Assembly (NCBI RefSeq): GCF_963678635.1
Contig: NC_087067.1
Coordinates: 29,626,403 to 29,690,402, forward strand
Reading direction: 5' to 3'
Source: Symsagittifera roscoffensis
Lineage: Eukaryota; Xenacoelomorpha; Acoela; Convolutidae
DNA: 64,000 nt
Shown: positions 43,701-47,590 of the stretch, piece after piece
Layout: the number at the start of each line of letters is the position of its first letter
How positions within the stretch are numbered: the first letter of the stretch is position 1
Notes under the pieces: model-generated
What the model was told of the DNA's origin: nothing
Database searches by the model: none
What the model saw: only the letters and a program-made list of their open reading frames with translations
Program-made: the position numbers and the translations under genes

Positions 43701-44509
43701 AGATTCTCCAAATGCATTCATCAAATGCCAAAGTTTTTTTGCGGTAAGGATCTTGCTGCAAGACAAACTGGAATATTGAGAATGTTAAACTTCCTCAATT
43801 GTATCTCGATCCAAAATTGAATCGTTAGAGGCAGGGTCGGATCTAGCATTTTCACGAGGGGAGGGGGCGGATTTCAAAAAGATATTGACTAAATTGATTT
43901 TCCGAGCTCTCCTAAAACACACTAAAATTTGAAAAAAAAACAGGCCAAAAAAGGCATTTATAGGCATTTATTGGAAAAGTTTTACCAAAAAACTGCGTTT
44001 TTTCGGCTTGCTCTTACCCATAAAGCTAGTAAATAATGGCGCCGAAGGCCTCTTTTAGAAATCTTTTAGAGTCCGTCAGCCAAAAATGAATTTCTCTGAT
44101 TAGTACAAAGGGGGGACCCTTTGGTTCGGCAGGTGGTCGAATCCCTAAGGGAAAAGCAACCGTCAACCTCCTCCCCCCCCCCCCTTAAACCCGCTGGTGG
44201 CTAGAGGTGAAACATGCAATCGGAGTCAACTTAGTCAGAAAAAAAGACAAACAAACGTTTATAAACAATTATGTAAAAAGCTTATTTACCGCCCCAACAC
44301 TAATAAAAACTAAGACTGCGCGTGAAACACTGATTTTACAAGTAGATAACAACCATGCATTCCAAATTTTAAAAAAATGGGTGAAATCAACTTAAGTTTC
44401 ATTTGGTGTGTTAAATTAGTAATTTTATGTACAATTGAGGTAATCAGTGTCATGTTGAATATTATAGGGTCCGGACGGTCTACCTCTTGCCATCTGCTCA
44501 GCCAAATGA
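13704..44509 (+). CDS. collagen gene, 3' part, ten exons (N-terminus not found)
   Basis: Exons are 13704-13760, 14597-14613, 14731-14784, 37086-37127, 37545-37616, 39041-39160, 39730-39756, 42857-43000, 43426-43503 and 44468-44509. They join in frame to about 217 residues. Collagens form Gly-X-Y triple helices in extracellular matrix or nematode cuticle. Gly-X-Y runs fill exons 1-3 and 6-9. Exons 4 and 5 interrupt the helix with a non-collagenous segment holding YARNKRGV, a match to the furin pattern R-x-K-R, followed by an acidic Ser/Asp/Glu stretch. The protein ends APCPYGPDGLPLAIC then SAK and a stop, like the short Cys-containing tail of nematode cuticular or transmembrane collagens. Which subfamily is unresolved because the N-terminus is missing. 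Exon 3 uses a GC donor, and the following 22-kb intron contains the antisense LTR element. Confidence 0.9.
14597..14613 (+). CDS. collagen exon b, 17 nt
   Basis: A micro-exon between TTTCAG and GTATTA. It converts phase 1 to phase 0 and adds GERGPQ, exactly preserving the Gly-X-Y register. Confidence 0.8.
14731..14784 (+). CDS. collagen exon c with GC splice donor
   Basis: Eighteen codons, GPRGFPGLRGEKGEQGEK. The reading frame stops soon after the exon, so splicing must occur at AAAAG|GCAAGT, a GC-AG intron with otherwise strong consensus. Confidence 0.87.
15387..15390. repeat. target-site duplication (left)
   Basis: ATAT immediately left of the left LTR, matching the ATAT right of the right LTR. 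Confidence 0.8.
15391..15800 (-). repeat. 3' LTR of the large retrotransposon
   Basis: This copy is downstream of the ORFs in the sense orientation. It contains CCAAT-type words and a TATTTAA word in the first quarter of the sense strand, and a hairpin at 15658-15685. The sequence just before it in sense (…CCCGGATGGG) is only a weak polypurine tract. Confidence 0.95.
15658..15685. promoter_or_regulatory. conserved hairpin in the LTR
   Basis: An inverted repeat, GTGCTGAA paired with TTCAGCAC, extended inward by TTAC/GTAA with one mismatch. The same hairpin is in the right LTR and in the diverged solo LTR near 61980, where the inner stem pairs perfectly. Confidence 0.6.
15801..17412 (-). other. 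3' noncoding region of the retrotransposon
   Basis: About 1.6 kb between the last ORF and the 3' LTR. It has no convincing ORF on the sense strand. It contains a repeated plus-strand word GTGGGTTAGGCC (16501-16512 and 16545-16556) separated by a self-complementary GGACGTCC. Confidence 0.6.
17413..19218 (-). CDS. ORF6: unrecognised 601-residue protein
   Basis: Begins in the ATGA that ends env and is fully open to the stop at 17413. Residues 1-215 are Ser/Pro/Asn/Thr-rich and probably disordered. Residues about 215-601 look like a globular domain rich in His, Phe, Tyr and Thr, with stretches such as EYVLMPTLSWTSYYHF and RFQIFSLTFHFLAPHE. No signal peptide or membrane helix is evident. Its place after env is where retroviruses carry accessory genes. 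No family is recognised, and a matrix-like, transcriptional or host-antagonist role would be speculation. Confidence 0.75.
   Translation of the reverse strand: MSRQLGSLHRSNSHPTNLTSPIPIIPLFAFPPPDFPSSNVTSGMNSDTNSHISVLYSISQLNNPNIETPDEFADSESSPSNNFHNSSNFSQPPFQPILSNNPDPITSTPSYASQVTPTYSSFHSDQSSNSPDTPRISPELDNFITLQQQPYHLHTPTINQISSTINSSNPPTPTPSSNYTESLALSSTSTESSLNTNRAYRTFKRKFPNHPFPAKPGTAREYINHPKHTNTKEFLAITLPSFPQYTLNTPHDTNETRNFVDEYVLMPTLSWTSYYHFTNPLCLPLSNTHIDIERNTDMLYRLTTPLTARQFTYVGYKKSLKTHTAPRANEYTLEYYDHNIIRANQDQFLDDDRFANPQITEKFFIKTPYIFTLNIFDRKFDHIISEALTDTQAYESFKERFQIFSLTFHFLAPHERDLHYSHDIMLRTKQTHTYSYYRFIQNHFDLHTPSRQPHHRFQFINSKYTSPFFLNFTYCIKDTKLHGILRNYDPITQMYIFCPITKTFNAEESRPFLIPHEFVQPIEIPILEFIHNTKFNHKLYNLIQNTPYEFAVGTEELTTIKALQLLWPLLQTKNIIRILAKLLTTSDLIHDIFPHGFFPDD
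19215..21824 (-). CDS. env: envelope-like glycoprotein, 869 residues
   Basis: The protein starts with a hydrophobic signal peptide (residues 1-19) and has a long Cys-containing ectodomain with many N-glycosylation sequons. A membrane anchor lies at about 707-729, followed by a second hydrophobic patch (about 744-765) and a polar, Pro-rich tail of about 100 residues. Position after pol and this architecture match the env gene of retrovirus-like Ty3/gypsy elements. Early Cys residues (40, 59, 100) recall invertebrate glycoproteins of chu-like type, a resemblance from memory that needs a profile search. No obvious furin site was found. The start overlaps ORF X by 13 nt and the stop overlaps the next ORF as ATGA. 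The frame is intact. Confidence 0.8.
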   Translation of the reverse strand: MYILKLLIFLQLLFLVISNQNINPSPRTGPQDLLVTHYDCEENEQKTLHKYAINQVSQCETEPQAIKTTNVIATLYSKARATTVTGYKFTATFSEKKVHCSQVSNGNKNRLDHESFYQSNIERLLHLNPDDCKNELLRLNITQNKNSERKLVNFQVFSDSVHQSQLERHQGHIKLDDKYPYNGAHGRLTYDLHDKHWIPHIGINNPSNCKADTKNKGYQEIMFFDWKIQLEKIQLTRDLSDNTMIYQGIRLPCKNDQGYCDPTTRTQATIVWFPEDTCTTFQVARIHARMIKFHEKYFIQSVPYEQVHPSRKQSTNFRNIHNIENKLTRFQIYQETELACKYRNPLHKTQYSEILVEYEKGFDMTTGKIKLDPYATGHPPNEGTPYIPVNFEKSNGQPGGHLKPHDTRSTRLQELSLMNTTYFGNIHYDIHLDMKLDYTISRIFQEMSLSELETLHQLCELERTQILQSLALAVLKIPYAGYLLSGNRSNFLDYEGNILWFYTCTKKVSPLYVFEDKRCYKRIPIFYKNKVHFVDTLSRRTYFWDTAVPCGSENSHNVVQLNPDENKYYLLTPYPTLMQSLKKFSPESIRAIARNPNIDLQSIGIYSKSDIQHHIRTQQFQELLTQMDTIQRQSIDQNLRKLAETAGFADIYTQDYSGYFKDIKDYIYLNGEKYRPQDISPINIFSFVTLKNEILDFLGWPYYILEKLTILYAMFNFIGFLFSLLKGIYNTCAIHTQVNRQASVARILFAGFFGIFSTSINKILLDAQIKEYNTKIATRQNTYDEEHNNVDITPTAPQSPPLPNNHPLSLVPRNLAITHNPNFRLTTSQSPIQHIMTHQSQDDNTYEQIIEQPHTTAFQSQNNHFFSPR
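21812..22945 (-). CDS. ORF X: 378-codon open frame without methionine, one internal stop
   Basis: Open from 22945 to TAA at 21814-21812, with one in-frame TAA at 22372-22370 (codon 192). No ATG occurs in it. The first half is Pro/Ser/Gln/Asn-rich. The last 130 residues look folded, with alternating hydrophobic stretches such as LQLKFEITVKLNN and EVIYKYDRYTKNTIGYITF. It overlaps the envelope start by 13 nt in another frame. Even composition through the internal stop suggests one protein broken by a recent substitution, a readthrough stop, or two products. Expression would need splicing (an acceptor-like AACAG lies near 22914) or frameshifting from mini-ORF B. Not recognised. Confidence 0.55.
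22954..23142 (-). CDS. mini-ORF B: two-helix membrane protein, 62 residues
   Basis: Overlaps mini-ORF A by ATGA. It has a charged start (MIRTIFSRTD), a first membrane helix at about 11-29, a Cys/Lys turn (CKCIKK) and a second helix at about 35-51, then EEYYNKHK. The helix-turn-helix shape recalls small viral membrane proteins (viroporins) only in general form. After its stop comes an A-AAA-AAC heptamer that lies in this same frame. Confidence 0.5.
   Translation of the reverse strand: MIRTIFSRTDIFLLFVIFITFLSSLILTICKCIKKAIFTFALATILLILFLEEYYNKHKFSH
23139..23369 (-). CDS. mini-ORF A: hydrophobic protein, 76 residues
   Basis: Almost entirely hydrophobic (Ile/Leu/Phe-rich, residues 8-62), probably one or two membrane helices with a polar tail. 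Its ATG directly follows a stop codon and its own TGA overlaps the next ATG as ATGA, so termination-reinitiation is possible. The AT-rich DNA biases any frame toward Ile/Phe/Leu, so a chance ORF cannot be ruled out, but the stop-start arrangement argues against it. Not recognised. Confidence 0.5.
   Translation of the reverse strand: MLFSQSVTQILINLKHFFTILETFIIFLFDILESFLIILIIFCNIFLIFYTIFELFLQLSKTLDYIHRYDSYNLSK
23370..23522 (-). CDS. methionine-free open frame upstream of mini-ORF A
   Basis: Fifty codons between in-frame stops, with varied amino-acid use (for example KRRPPDHHENCPQQFFTK) and no ATG. It ends in TAA directly followed by the ATG of the next ORF (TAAATG). If expressed it needs splicing from an upstream start. 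No function is recognised. Confidence 0.35.
   Translation of the reverse strand, partial: RKRRPPDHHENCPQQFFTKLNPLVKKLINNPTTLENRLKQQKIFNQEIIS
23968..24597 (-). CDS. integrase C-terminal tail in shifted frame
   Basis: About 210 codons without a start codon of their own. They include the LKIGTFVLIPNF and RKGPYQIIAKPTD regions, typical of the GPY/F module of Ty3/gypsy integrases, then a Lys/Asn/Thr-rich tail. The module contributes to target binding and multimerisation in that family. Confidence 0.85.
   Translation of the reverse strand, partial: HNEIYQKITKKLLQRQNINEQINSRFTPASELKIGTFVLIPNFNTQKGISKKLQPLRKGPYQIIAKPTDVTYKITDSNKKEIVQHRNNLLPYYPKEYALRELTQLYSFTGLKVIQNDPHTENTTKEQNDIHLGNQNTKSTTTKNNTKNLDQNTSQKERKNREMTEQIIPQEQIDKSENRKTTRLRNQPRKNYKIFIPQSKILKKVEFQK
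23968..32203 (-). CDS. gag-pol: Gag-Pol polyprotein, frameshifted before the integrase tail
   Basis: One frame of 2537 codons (32203-24590) fuses Gag and Pol without a gag stop. Gag is unusually long (over 1100 residues) and Gln/Asn/Pro-rich. A CCHC knuckle (CNYCRRYGHSISEC, 842-855) is followed by an Arg/Asn/Tyr/Ser-repeat tail. Protease Asp1229 lies in LIDSGAES. The RT active site YLDD is at 1737-1740, and an RNase H motif MCDASNFG has Asp1886. Integrase has an HHCC finger (His2249, His2256, Cys near 2281-2287) and Asp2321, Asp2381, Glu2417, an exact DD35E. Domain order is Ty3/gypsy. In the T7 run at 24598-24604 (A7 in sense) the frame changes: the integrase GPY/F-like module (KGPYQI) and a polar tail continue in another frame to TAA at 23970-23968. 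This may be an inactivating indel, a sequencing error or, less likely, a recoding site. Confidence 0.95.
24590..32203 (-). CDS. uninterrupted part of Gag-Pol
   Basis: The 2537-codon open frame from ATG at 32203 to TGA at 24592-24590, containing all catalytic residues. The stop comes just after the homopolymer that shifts the frame and removes the integrase C-terminal module. Confidence 0.93.
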   Translation of the reverse strand: MSSTHTPGDETPDDDEIFPFIVDATTDRGQHIFCKNLLLNLFEPGISPCKTEFPDVKIKRQIIDHYLKDICNITQQYGIYSIEFTSPNHNHRKYTIQTDDLDLEFSKVFSEYIKSIQYHNSQRANSIFTNEVFAIIYSYISILENEIPITNVSPTETSKHIRVRHEITLLSSYLNIIKENFTKDDVSQHTKHDLQKILAWFIIDYFTHNIDLIAQARKNFRPQNSNDDTAITEQSDYVWDPEWSHPAFISFPQSISSQAISTISYIRDYVKVIPFTIDATPLNYNTFLPDTQNNSLNSTVIHNENLNGTRNLTQQDIQTPSHFINEEIVHTTTTQQSISPIRPNLTTPRNTNPSQTQVTLQSTVKPSVAPKYSHMDYQTYRPMTIPSKTRKTFTRNNFADHNYNYTHPSKTYNQAQRNFNQYTRSRNWDNPMAQPNSINFQTNPPQDHSENYPFFQQNKNKKQTSYQMDYLSSDDDFLQPDIFAPYTQEYRRQGIQKTRTNHRNFSPQPIDTQYQQPIQQQNPINTQSFQPIQQQNPMTAHSYQPSQMQNEIPLPYYLQQHEITRNQLSNFSQMPNAAESLQMTMNPYLMGGSSITSNKPLMVFTGTDPEYSVEDYLNAVTANLILNIGPEPINTPLHQNWIHRRTALIQTTLDGAAQKWFSVLPLEIKSNWKRFTQEFSKMFDSERNKQQQRVLCNEIRRLPNETIKQLAVRIETLVRKAYSLNTHDYKNTKMTKILMMTLTPQLRKIAIKKRASHPSSIREPDLDFRKLVDKLEQAEITMKLEETENLKLQYVNRIETTPTNINNIQESETDLVEKITEILNIYEENPNFKGKPSFKKWCNYCRRYGHSISECRQKQQDNQHKPQKYKEPNKSFYQYMKKDQNLPNKTVYSNNSSGKPLPNNTNYTRNQSPYNSSYRGRSPERRNTQNSSQNHYNRPNSRSNYSRSNSHTQRFVSRSNSQSRNNYYPNNQSRNSSYNRNRNYSYNRNRSYSNNRNQNYPNNRSRNNSYNRSNYNRPNNNYQNRSRNNSQNRHSSYNNRYRNYSQSPHRNNNNYNNSNNRHRSSTPKHQRQINQVQSNPETTSDPPGIDDTVTDTLQLNQINCTSSDSESDTENTLSINMIKVENDYESVIYEQPFSSHIYENQSEFLQNYYTTPINSTPTTQETNEINTTNQTIKNIKTKCLNTNHIYQNIQKEQPKEKIWTIPFLLESPRNKEFQPPDLEIDFLIDSGAESNIINIPTWNEIKTLHPKLTPLETSSKLATAQGSTLINYGKIQLFLLPTRTMEQSKILNKPFKQIFHITDIKYNIIGIPFISKYIPTINILNSKILIKDKYTKTKETSLTFFQRLNKQPPFFSKFYPIFSQQRKHLKPLSGNIYNFSIKQVHQYDKEQNKQKFYMSDFEFKPIHKFFKITISSIKYLKNSNSDIISLHVYNNTPYQVTLPLELLGYCETNATISPIHEKAYRVNNILQLLDICQSTILNEELSINNIISNENRNTDYFTKTPYFKPTFNISNYTEDQQKFLTMFNFQHSQITQDEFEKLAKQLIKYSSVYATSKFDVGKISSSLHLPLKPDAVFKKQRASKVPIHLHDKVNRLLDILEQYNIISPVNKEEQSKGNTFINPVIILAKGESLKIVLDARYLNSLIDESKCNWPIEPIQVILTKINGKYFTTADMNSAYNQMPLDEQSRRLTQFVIGNQQYEFNRLFYGISIGPAAFSAFMSKIFRPLILKKNAITYLDDVFMQSQTKDEMFNVLEKYHQILQNENLKAAPDKSHFFLTRVKFLGHNIERKTITTLKSRIDAIQKLQPPTNKKKIQEFLGMLNFLSKYVYKMQLYLRPFYNILRQQNNFEWNTEHQTRFEEIKKLLTEQISNTIPDSNQPFYAMCDASNFGIGAALLQSHNGTNKMNLISANSRLFTQAELRLSTLMRECTAIIYTLTEYEFLILGSKHPTVLFTDHKPIIFLFTQKSNPNHRVYRFQLILMKFPNLHIVWTAGKNLALPDTLSQNTPPELLTRKTTVEIPKNIKFYLAENETSPRLECKYAVKTDIEQSQINSLQHFPLYLDCQNNHYEVDLLGTSTFKPIPYSQWIKNNTQQKRTKQHPPKKDHFPLIEKENLTDKINLSGPQTNDSKYTINQVFDLHDPLDTIPLSKFEIENIFLPPTETITISTLKQYQNLDPIIRQLKSWHKYKTKPVKADSTILGNKTLLRYFRKFNNTTINENTDLLEYTLNESTVPCLPLSMILIAFNISHTQNIKGHSGSEKTYSNFIQNFYFPNAPIWIKVLCNDCIVCQLKKPYPNQKQIAQKQDFKGQSLYFNHRISFDTKGPISPSSEGNSYIMVIVDAFTHYVALNPVPHCNAYYAYTTLYEHWIAKFGLPEILVTDNGTEFINNEIITLCHLYNIKHKPRTSHAPWTNGLVEGMNRSLQEYLRCIINGNDTKYTEWSADVKLFPLAYNSQITTTLGMSPYEMVFNQKPRKPIMFTANSHKNAQGYCQPNKDSICYNLPLHTHDEDHFHHPQILKLASGTHTEWILNRDKKTQ
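32178..32645 (-). CDS. retroelement ORF1: small basic protein, 155 residues
   Basis: The first substantial ORF after the leader, ending 26 nt inside the start of Gag-Pol in another frame. The protein has a Lys/Arg-rich block at about 40-62, an acidic and serine-rich stretch around 66-110 and a second basic cluster (KRGKRRIKKQYKHK). There are no membrane segments. Basic clusters suggest nucleic-acid binding or nuclear localisation. It is not recognised as any known family. Its upstream, overlapping position suggests that Gag-Pol is reached by leaky scanning, reinitiation or splicing. Confidence 0.65.
   Translation of the reverse strand: MSFKNLGNKQTISLHNCEIDNKKYDLVITPHTQTVGYIRTKRQTLKRKIITKQRQITRKRFSKNRNAISESETNSLDELYKLKESIDKNCPLHDQLYFSDSETTSNSSKRGKRRIKKQYKHKPVHLYNWNQPIRHINNYILTVIERKNELNAHPR
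32646..33872 (-). other. 5' leader of the retrotransposon
   Basis: A 1.2-kb leader between primer binding site and first main ORF. It contains two copies of a hairpin word 60 bp apart (33163-33187 and 33223-33247), three copies of a GGGTTGG-type motif (near 32751, 32866 and 33085) and a 77-codon ORF. Long leaders hold packaging and splice signals in retroviruses; that is inference here. Confidence 0.6.
33577..33810 (-). CDS. small ORF in the leader (77 codons), uncertain
   Basis: Begins about 65 nt after the primer binding site and encodes an Arg-rich peptide with no recognised domain. It might be an upstream ORF or a leader exon supplying a start codon to spliced transcripts. It could also be chance; there is no supporting homology or clear splice donor. 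Confidence 0.25.
   Translation of the reverse strand: MLYDNNLIEMSLRLNRSEPIFRTITELPGIGRRPRTRDDIRQSRNLPYSYMIVRQKPEQTFIFRILLAMNLDFHLQT
33873..33895 (-). promoter_or_regulatory. primer binding site
   Basis: Two bases (TC) after the 5' LTR the sense strand reads TGGTGCGACCATAAGTCTCG. It starts with TGG, as expected for pairing with a tRNA 3' CCA end. The complement continues into GTTCGAGA, resembling a tRNA T-loop, so pairing may reach about 23 nt. The tRNA identity was not determined. Confidence 0.75.
33898..34307 (-). repeat. 5' LTR of the large retrotransposon
   Basis: The same 410 bp as the left LTR with no difference seen. In sense orientation it would carry the promoter for the genomic transcript. 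Confidence 0.95.
34308..34311. repeat. target-site duplication (right)
   Basis: ATAT immediately right of the right LTR. Low complexity means part of the match could be chance, but TG...CA termini sit exactly between the two copies. Confidence 0.8.
35640..36071 (-). repeat. R1 copy, diverged
   Basis: Both R1 termini are recognisable: TTCCGACTTTCG at the left and CGAGCAGTCTTGTTT at the right, in reverse orientation. A 124-codon open frame overlapping its left end is not considered real. Confidence 0.55.
36084..36610 (-). repeat. R1 copy
   Basis: A near-complete reverse copy, ending GGGCTTCGCCCTGATACGAG and CAGTCTTGTTT. It lies directly beside another R1 copy. Confidence 0.75.
37086..37127 (+). 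CDS. collagen exon d
   Basis: Fourteen codons (GSAGEIVVLDSKIP) between TTTTTAG and GTAAGT, phase 0. It begins the interruption of the triple helix. Confidence 0.72.
37545..37616 (+). CDS. collagen exon e: furin-like site and acidic segment
   Basis: Twenty-four codons between TTTTAG and GTAATC. It contains RNKR, then a Ser/Asp/Glu-rich run. In cuticle collagens a basic cleavage site of this kind marks propeptide removal; that role here is inferred. Confidence 0.78.
37617..39040. other. collagen intron with minisatellite
   Basis: Besides the minisatellite the intron shows no recognisable element. A 96-codon open frame at 38487-38777 has no coding support. Confidence 0.5.
37855..38225 (+). repeat. 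minisatellite in a collagen intron
   Basis: Tandem units of about 26 bp (GTGTCGAATTTTATTTATGA plus ATATTT) with a longer period that includes TGACCAAATTGACCATTTTC. Confidence 0.85.
39041..39160 (+). CDS. collagen exon f (main Gly-X-Y block)
   Basis: Forty codons beginning SNFK and then an unbroken Gly-X-Y run including GPPGPPGLPGPSG. The donor is GTGAGT. Confidence 0.92.
39450..39690 (+). repeat. R2 fragment with poly-C run
   Basis: R2 blocks (TAGGTCGACCAATTAGAATT, CTGTGCCGCTAGC) followed by a run of about 20 C. It sits just upstream of collagen exon g. Confidence 0.55.
39730..39756 (+). CDS. collagen exon g, nine codons
   Basis: Encodes GIMGPPGKK between TTTTCAG and GTGAGA. The upstream intron ends with an R2 repeat and a poly-C run. 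Confidence 0.85.
40095..40175 (-). repeat. tRNA-like (SINE) fragment
   Basis: The minus strand carries GTGGTTCGAGCCC, a B-box match, preceded by GTGGCTAACTCTCCGCCTCT, similar to tRNA-derived SINE heads. It does not fold as a full tRNA. Confidence 0.45.
40705..40785 (-). repeat. tRNA-like (SINE) fragment
   Basis: The minus strand carries AGGGGTTCGAATCCCTGGG, a perfect B box with a good T-stem, preceded by CTGATAAAATTAGCGTGCGA in A-box position. Confidence 0.45.
40995..41075 (-). repeat. tRNA-like (SINE) fragment
   Basis: The minus strand carries GTGAGTTCGAATCTC, with GTCAGTAAGATAAATGAATA upstream at a spacing similar to the two neighbouring fragments. Confidence 0.4.
41196..41722 (+). repeat. 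R1 copy
   Basis: Near-complete, from AAACAAGACTGCTCGTAT to TTCGTTACGAAAGTCGGAAC, in a collagen intron. Confidence 0.75.
41985..42150 (-). repeat. R2 fragment
   Basis: A reverse-orientation R2 remnant ending CTTGAGAAAATTCTAGATTT. Confidence 0.5.
42857..43000 (+). CDS. collagen exon h, 48 codons
   Basis: Sixteen consecutive Gly-X-Y triplets rich in charged pairs such as GEKGDRGQKGDRG, between TTTCAG and GTAGGT. Confidence 0.93.
43426..43503 (+). CDS. collagen exon i: end of helix and first tail cysteine
   Basis: Encodes GPIGLPGPRGQKGNPGAPG then VDAPCPY. The donor is GTGAGA. Confidence 0.92.
43830..44200 (+). repeat. R2 copy
   Basis: Runs from GGGTCGGATCTAGCATTTTC to a C-rich run and AAACCCGC, with GGTGGTCGAATCCCTAAGGG near the end. 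It is in the last collagen intron. Confidence 0.65.
44468..44509 (+). CDS. collagen terminal exon
   Basis: Encodes GPDGLPLAICSAK and a TGA stop. The GPDGLP block followed by Cys closes the tail begun in the previous exon. Confidence 0.88.
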   Translation, partial: GPDGLPLAICSAK

Positions 44510-44525
44510 CCAGACATCACGAATG

Positions 44526-44531
44526 AATAAA
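44526..44531 (+). terminator. collagen polyadenylation signal
   Basis: AATAAA lies 17 bp after the collagen stop codon, a plausible distance for a very short 3' untranslated region. Confidence 0.65.
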
Positions 44532-45952
44532 CTTGTGTTATATTATTCAGTGCATTAGAAAAAAATAACTTGATACGAGCTCAATGTTCTACACCAGACT
44601 GTATGGCCAGAACTGATTTGTAGAACTTTTAAAATTGGAATTAGTTTAAAGTTACAACTCTTTTTTTTCTCGTCGTTATTGCAGGGAAGCATTGACAAAA
44701 AAACTAAGTTTTAAATTTTGTAATTGCATCATAATTTTTTCAAGCAATCAAATCTTGAGAGCATCGAGCATCAAGTGTATGAGATATTTTTTTAAGGATG
44801 ACCAAATCGATTTATTGAGCTCACCCAAATTACTATAAAAACCCAAGACTCTATGTTAACAAAATTTTCTTCGCCGCGGGTGAAGTTTTGAAAAAGAGGC
44901 GGATCTAGGATTCTCTCGAGGGGGGGGGGGGGGGGGGGGTGGTGGGCAGATTTTCAAATGTGATTTTTTGAGCTCTCTCTGATTACTGGAAAGACCACAT
45001 TTTGACCAAGTTTTCTGCGCCGCAGGCAGTTTTTGAAAAGCCAGGCCAAAAAGAGGCGTTTTTAGACAATTGTTGGACGTTTTTAGACACTACTAAAATA
45101 CGTTTCATTCAGCTTCTTATTGAGAAAAATCTTTTTAAAAAAAAACAACTATTTAGAAAAAACTACGCACAATTATGACTTTAAACATCAACCATTAAAC
45201 TAAGCCAAGTGGACAAAAAGGCTCGCGTCAAATTTAGATCATCGCCGTTTTATATAATGGCTCTGTCAACGAGACAAGAGGAGCAGTATTGCATCAAGAG
45301 TGGCGCTGGCCCCTTCTCATTTATGGGCGCTAAAACTTTTCTAAGGATGTCCCTTTGATACAATTTTGCGACAGTCCTTACCGGCTGATCAACGCTTAAA
45401 CGTTTCTAATAGCTATTTTTTTTGATAAAAGTGGCAATTTTTTGGTGTAGGTTTTCGGCAAAGGTGAAGCAGTTCGAGCTACAAATACAGGTTGAACATT
45501 TCTTCCAACACCCCTGCTCCTTCTCCTCAAAATTATGTTTCTTAAATTTTGGCAACCAAACAAGGTTAATTTTTTATCATGAAGGGAAGCTTCGCAAAAT
45601 TTAAGAAAAACTGAAATTCTCAAAAGGTTTTGCATCAACAAATCGTACCTGACTTTAGAAACCCAGTTTTATTGGAAAAACGGTTTTTGTAAAGACTCAG
45701 AGAAACCATTTAAACCAAATTTTTTTTTTAAAAAATCGTCTAAGAATGCCTGTATAATTTTGCACAAATTTTTTCATTAGGTGAATGTGAATGAAATCAT
45801 TCTTTTGTAAACAGGACAATGACTTTCACGAGAGAGATAACTTTCAAAAAAAAAATTCCAGAAAACATTCAAATTAAATTTGATATTTCGAAAACAACAA
45901 TGCAGATTGAAGTGTTTAAAAATTGCAGTTCGATATTCGTTTCTTAATGTAT
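44532..45952. other. intergenic DNA downstream of the collagen gene
   Basis: AT-rich sequence with one R2 copy (44893-45120) and no coding signal. Confidence 0.5.
44893..45120 (+). repeat. R2 copy
   Basis: Starts GAGGCGGATCTAGGATTCTC with an 18-G run and includes GCGCCGCAGGC and AGGCCAAAAAGAGGCG. Confidence 0.6.
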
Positions 45953-46410
45953 GCAAGACTGCTCATATCAGGGTGAATCCCTAAGAGTTCCCACTGTCTT
46001 TTAAGTTCAATGGAGCAGTTACAACATGAAAAACTCCATGTAATAAAAAAAATGAGAAAAAAAATATTTAAAAAAAATGAGGTTTTTTTTAAAAGTCATC
46101 ACCCCGCTCTCCATATAAGTGCAAAGTGATAATTTTCGATCCTAATAACAAGTCAAATATGGCAAATAAATAAGCTTCCTTCAACCAATTTGTAACGGTT
46201 TCTAAGAAGGATTAAATCTCTATTTTTAAACCACCATAACTTAAGAAAAAAATTCACAGGTAAGATATCTTTTCAAATTTAGGCTGAATTTTTCGAATGA
46301 TATAAAAAAATTCCGTCGAAAATGGCTAGCTGAAAAGTCAAAAGTTGTCTGAAGAAAAATAAACAATCTGCAGCACAAATATTGCGGTTTTTTCGTTACG
46401 AAAGCCGGGA
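45953..46410 (+). repeat. R1 copy
   Basis: Starts GCAAGACTGCTCATATCAG and ends near TTCGTTACGAAAGCCGGG, downstream of the collagen gene. Confidence 0.7.
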
Positions 46411-46689
46411 AAAAAACTTCGCCCTGATGCATTTAACCTGATGGATTCTACCTGAATCCTGATGAATTCAACCTGATGTGTTTCACCTCATGCATTACGA
46501 ATTGTACAGGATTTAAACGCAGTAAGGCAGTTGCAATGAGAGCTCCTTACTTGGCGATGCCGAATGCGTCTATGGTTAAGGTAATGGTTGACTGGAAGTT
46601 TTGTCTCGCAGACTAAAAAGGACAATAGTATAGGCATCCTCAAAAACTCATAAAGGAAGAAGGATTGTTCTACGTTTTGGGATATTATT

Positions 46690-46852
46690 ACTGAATGCTC
46701 CGACTCTTTTTTAAAGCCTACGCATCAGTTATAACATGGAAAAACTACATGTAATAAAAAAAACACTTTTTTCGTTTAACTTAAACTTTTTTTTGTGTAA
46801 ATCGTCCGCCCCACGCCATATAAAATGCAAAAAGTCAGTTTTCGATCCCAGT
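46690..46852 (+). repeat. left half of an R1 copy split by an LTR element
   Basis: R1 sequence running to TTTTCGATCC, where it stops at the edge of the degenerate element. The matching right half begins near 59870. Confidence 0.6.
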
Positions 46853-46856
46853 ATTT

Positions 46857-47590
46857 TGTTAAGCGTACTTTGCTGGTCGATTGCTTAAAAATCTAGCCTA
46901 GTTTATAAGTCTCACCTAAGATCGTCAAATTTGTTGATTTGCCTGTAGTCAGCGTCTAGGTTGCTGTTTGATTTTTCCGCCTATTTTCTCTCAAAGTATT
47001 GGGTCATCAATTCTTCTAGATCAGTGTTGCTAATTTTGTTTTTCTGGAACCTTCAAAATTCTAAGATCTTATCTTAATAAATTGATAAAACAAAATGAAA
47101 TAAGGTTATTCCGGAATAAGTTAAACCGACTGAGCGAGTAGAAATGAGAGTGGGTTAAATTTATGAAGATTTCGGACAGATCCAAGTTTAAAGCAAGACT
47201 GCTTTAAAATAACTTTGTCTCTTTTTATTCGTAAATGTTTCGTTTCATTGGATATCAATTTCATCTTCCGGTCTTTGGAAAGATTTCGGTAGTCTCATTT
47301 TTTAGTTCTTACATATTACAAAGCCTTCTTTATTTCTTTCTTTGATTTGCAGGTGTTCTATTTCTTTGTGTCTTTGATAACCTCAATAAGGACCAAGTGC
47401 TTATCGCTTTGATGTCTATTTTTCAAGGCAGAACATTTTTAACCGGCGAGTTTATTGGCGACACAATTTTTTCTATCCCACAAAATAGCCTAGGAAAAAA
47501 TATTGAATATTTTGAGAGGAATCTAGTTTTGGAGAAATGAAAAAAGTCGGACTAGTGTTTAATGGGTTGACATAACTAAAACGGAAATTA
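46857..47590 (-). repeat. left LTR-like repeat of the degenerate element
   Basis: Matches 59020-59790 through landmarks such as TAAGCGTACTTTGCTGG, GTATTGGGTCATCAATTCTT and GGACTAGTGTTTAATGGG, with many differences and indels. Confidence 0.6.
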
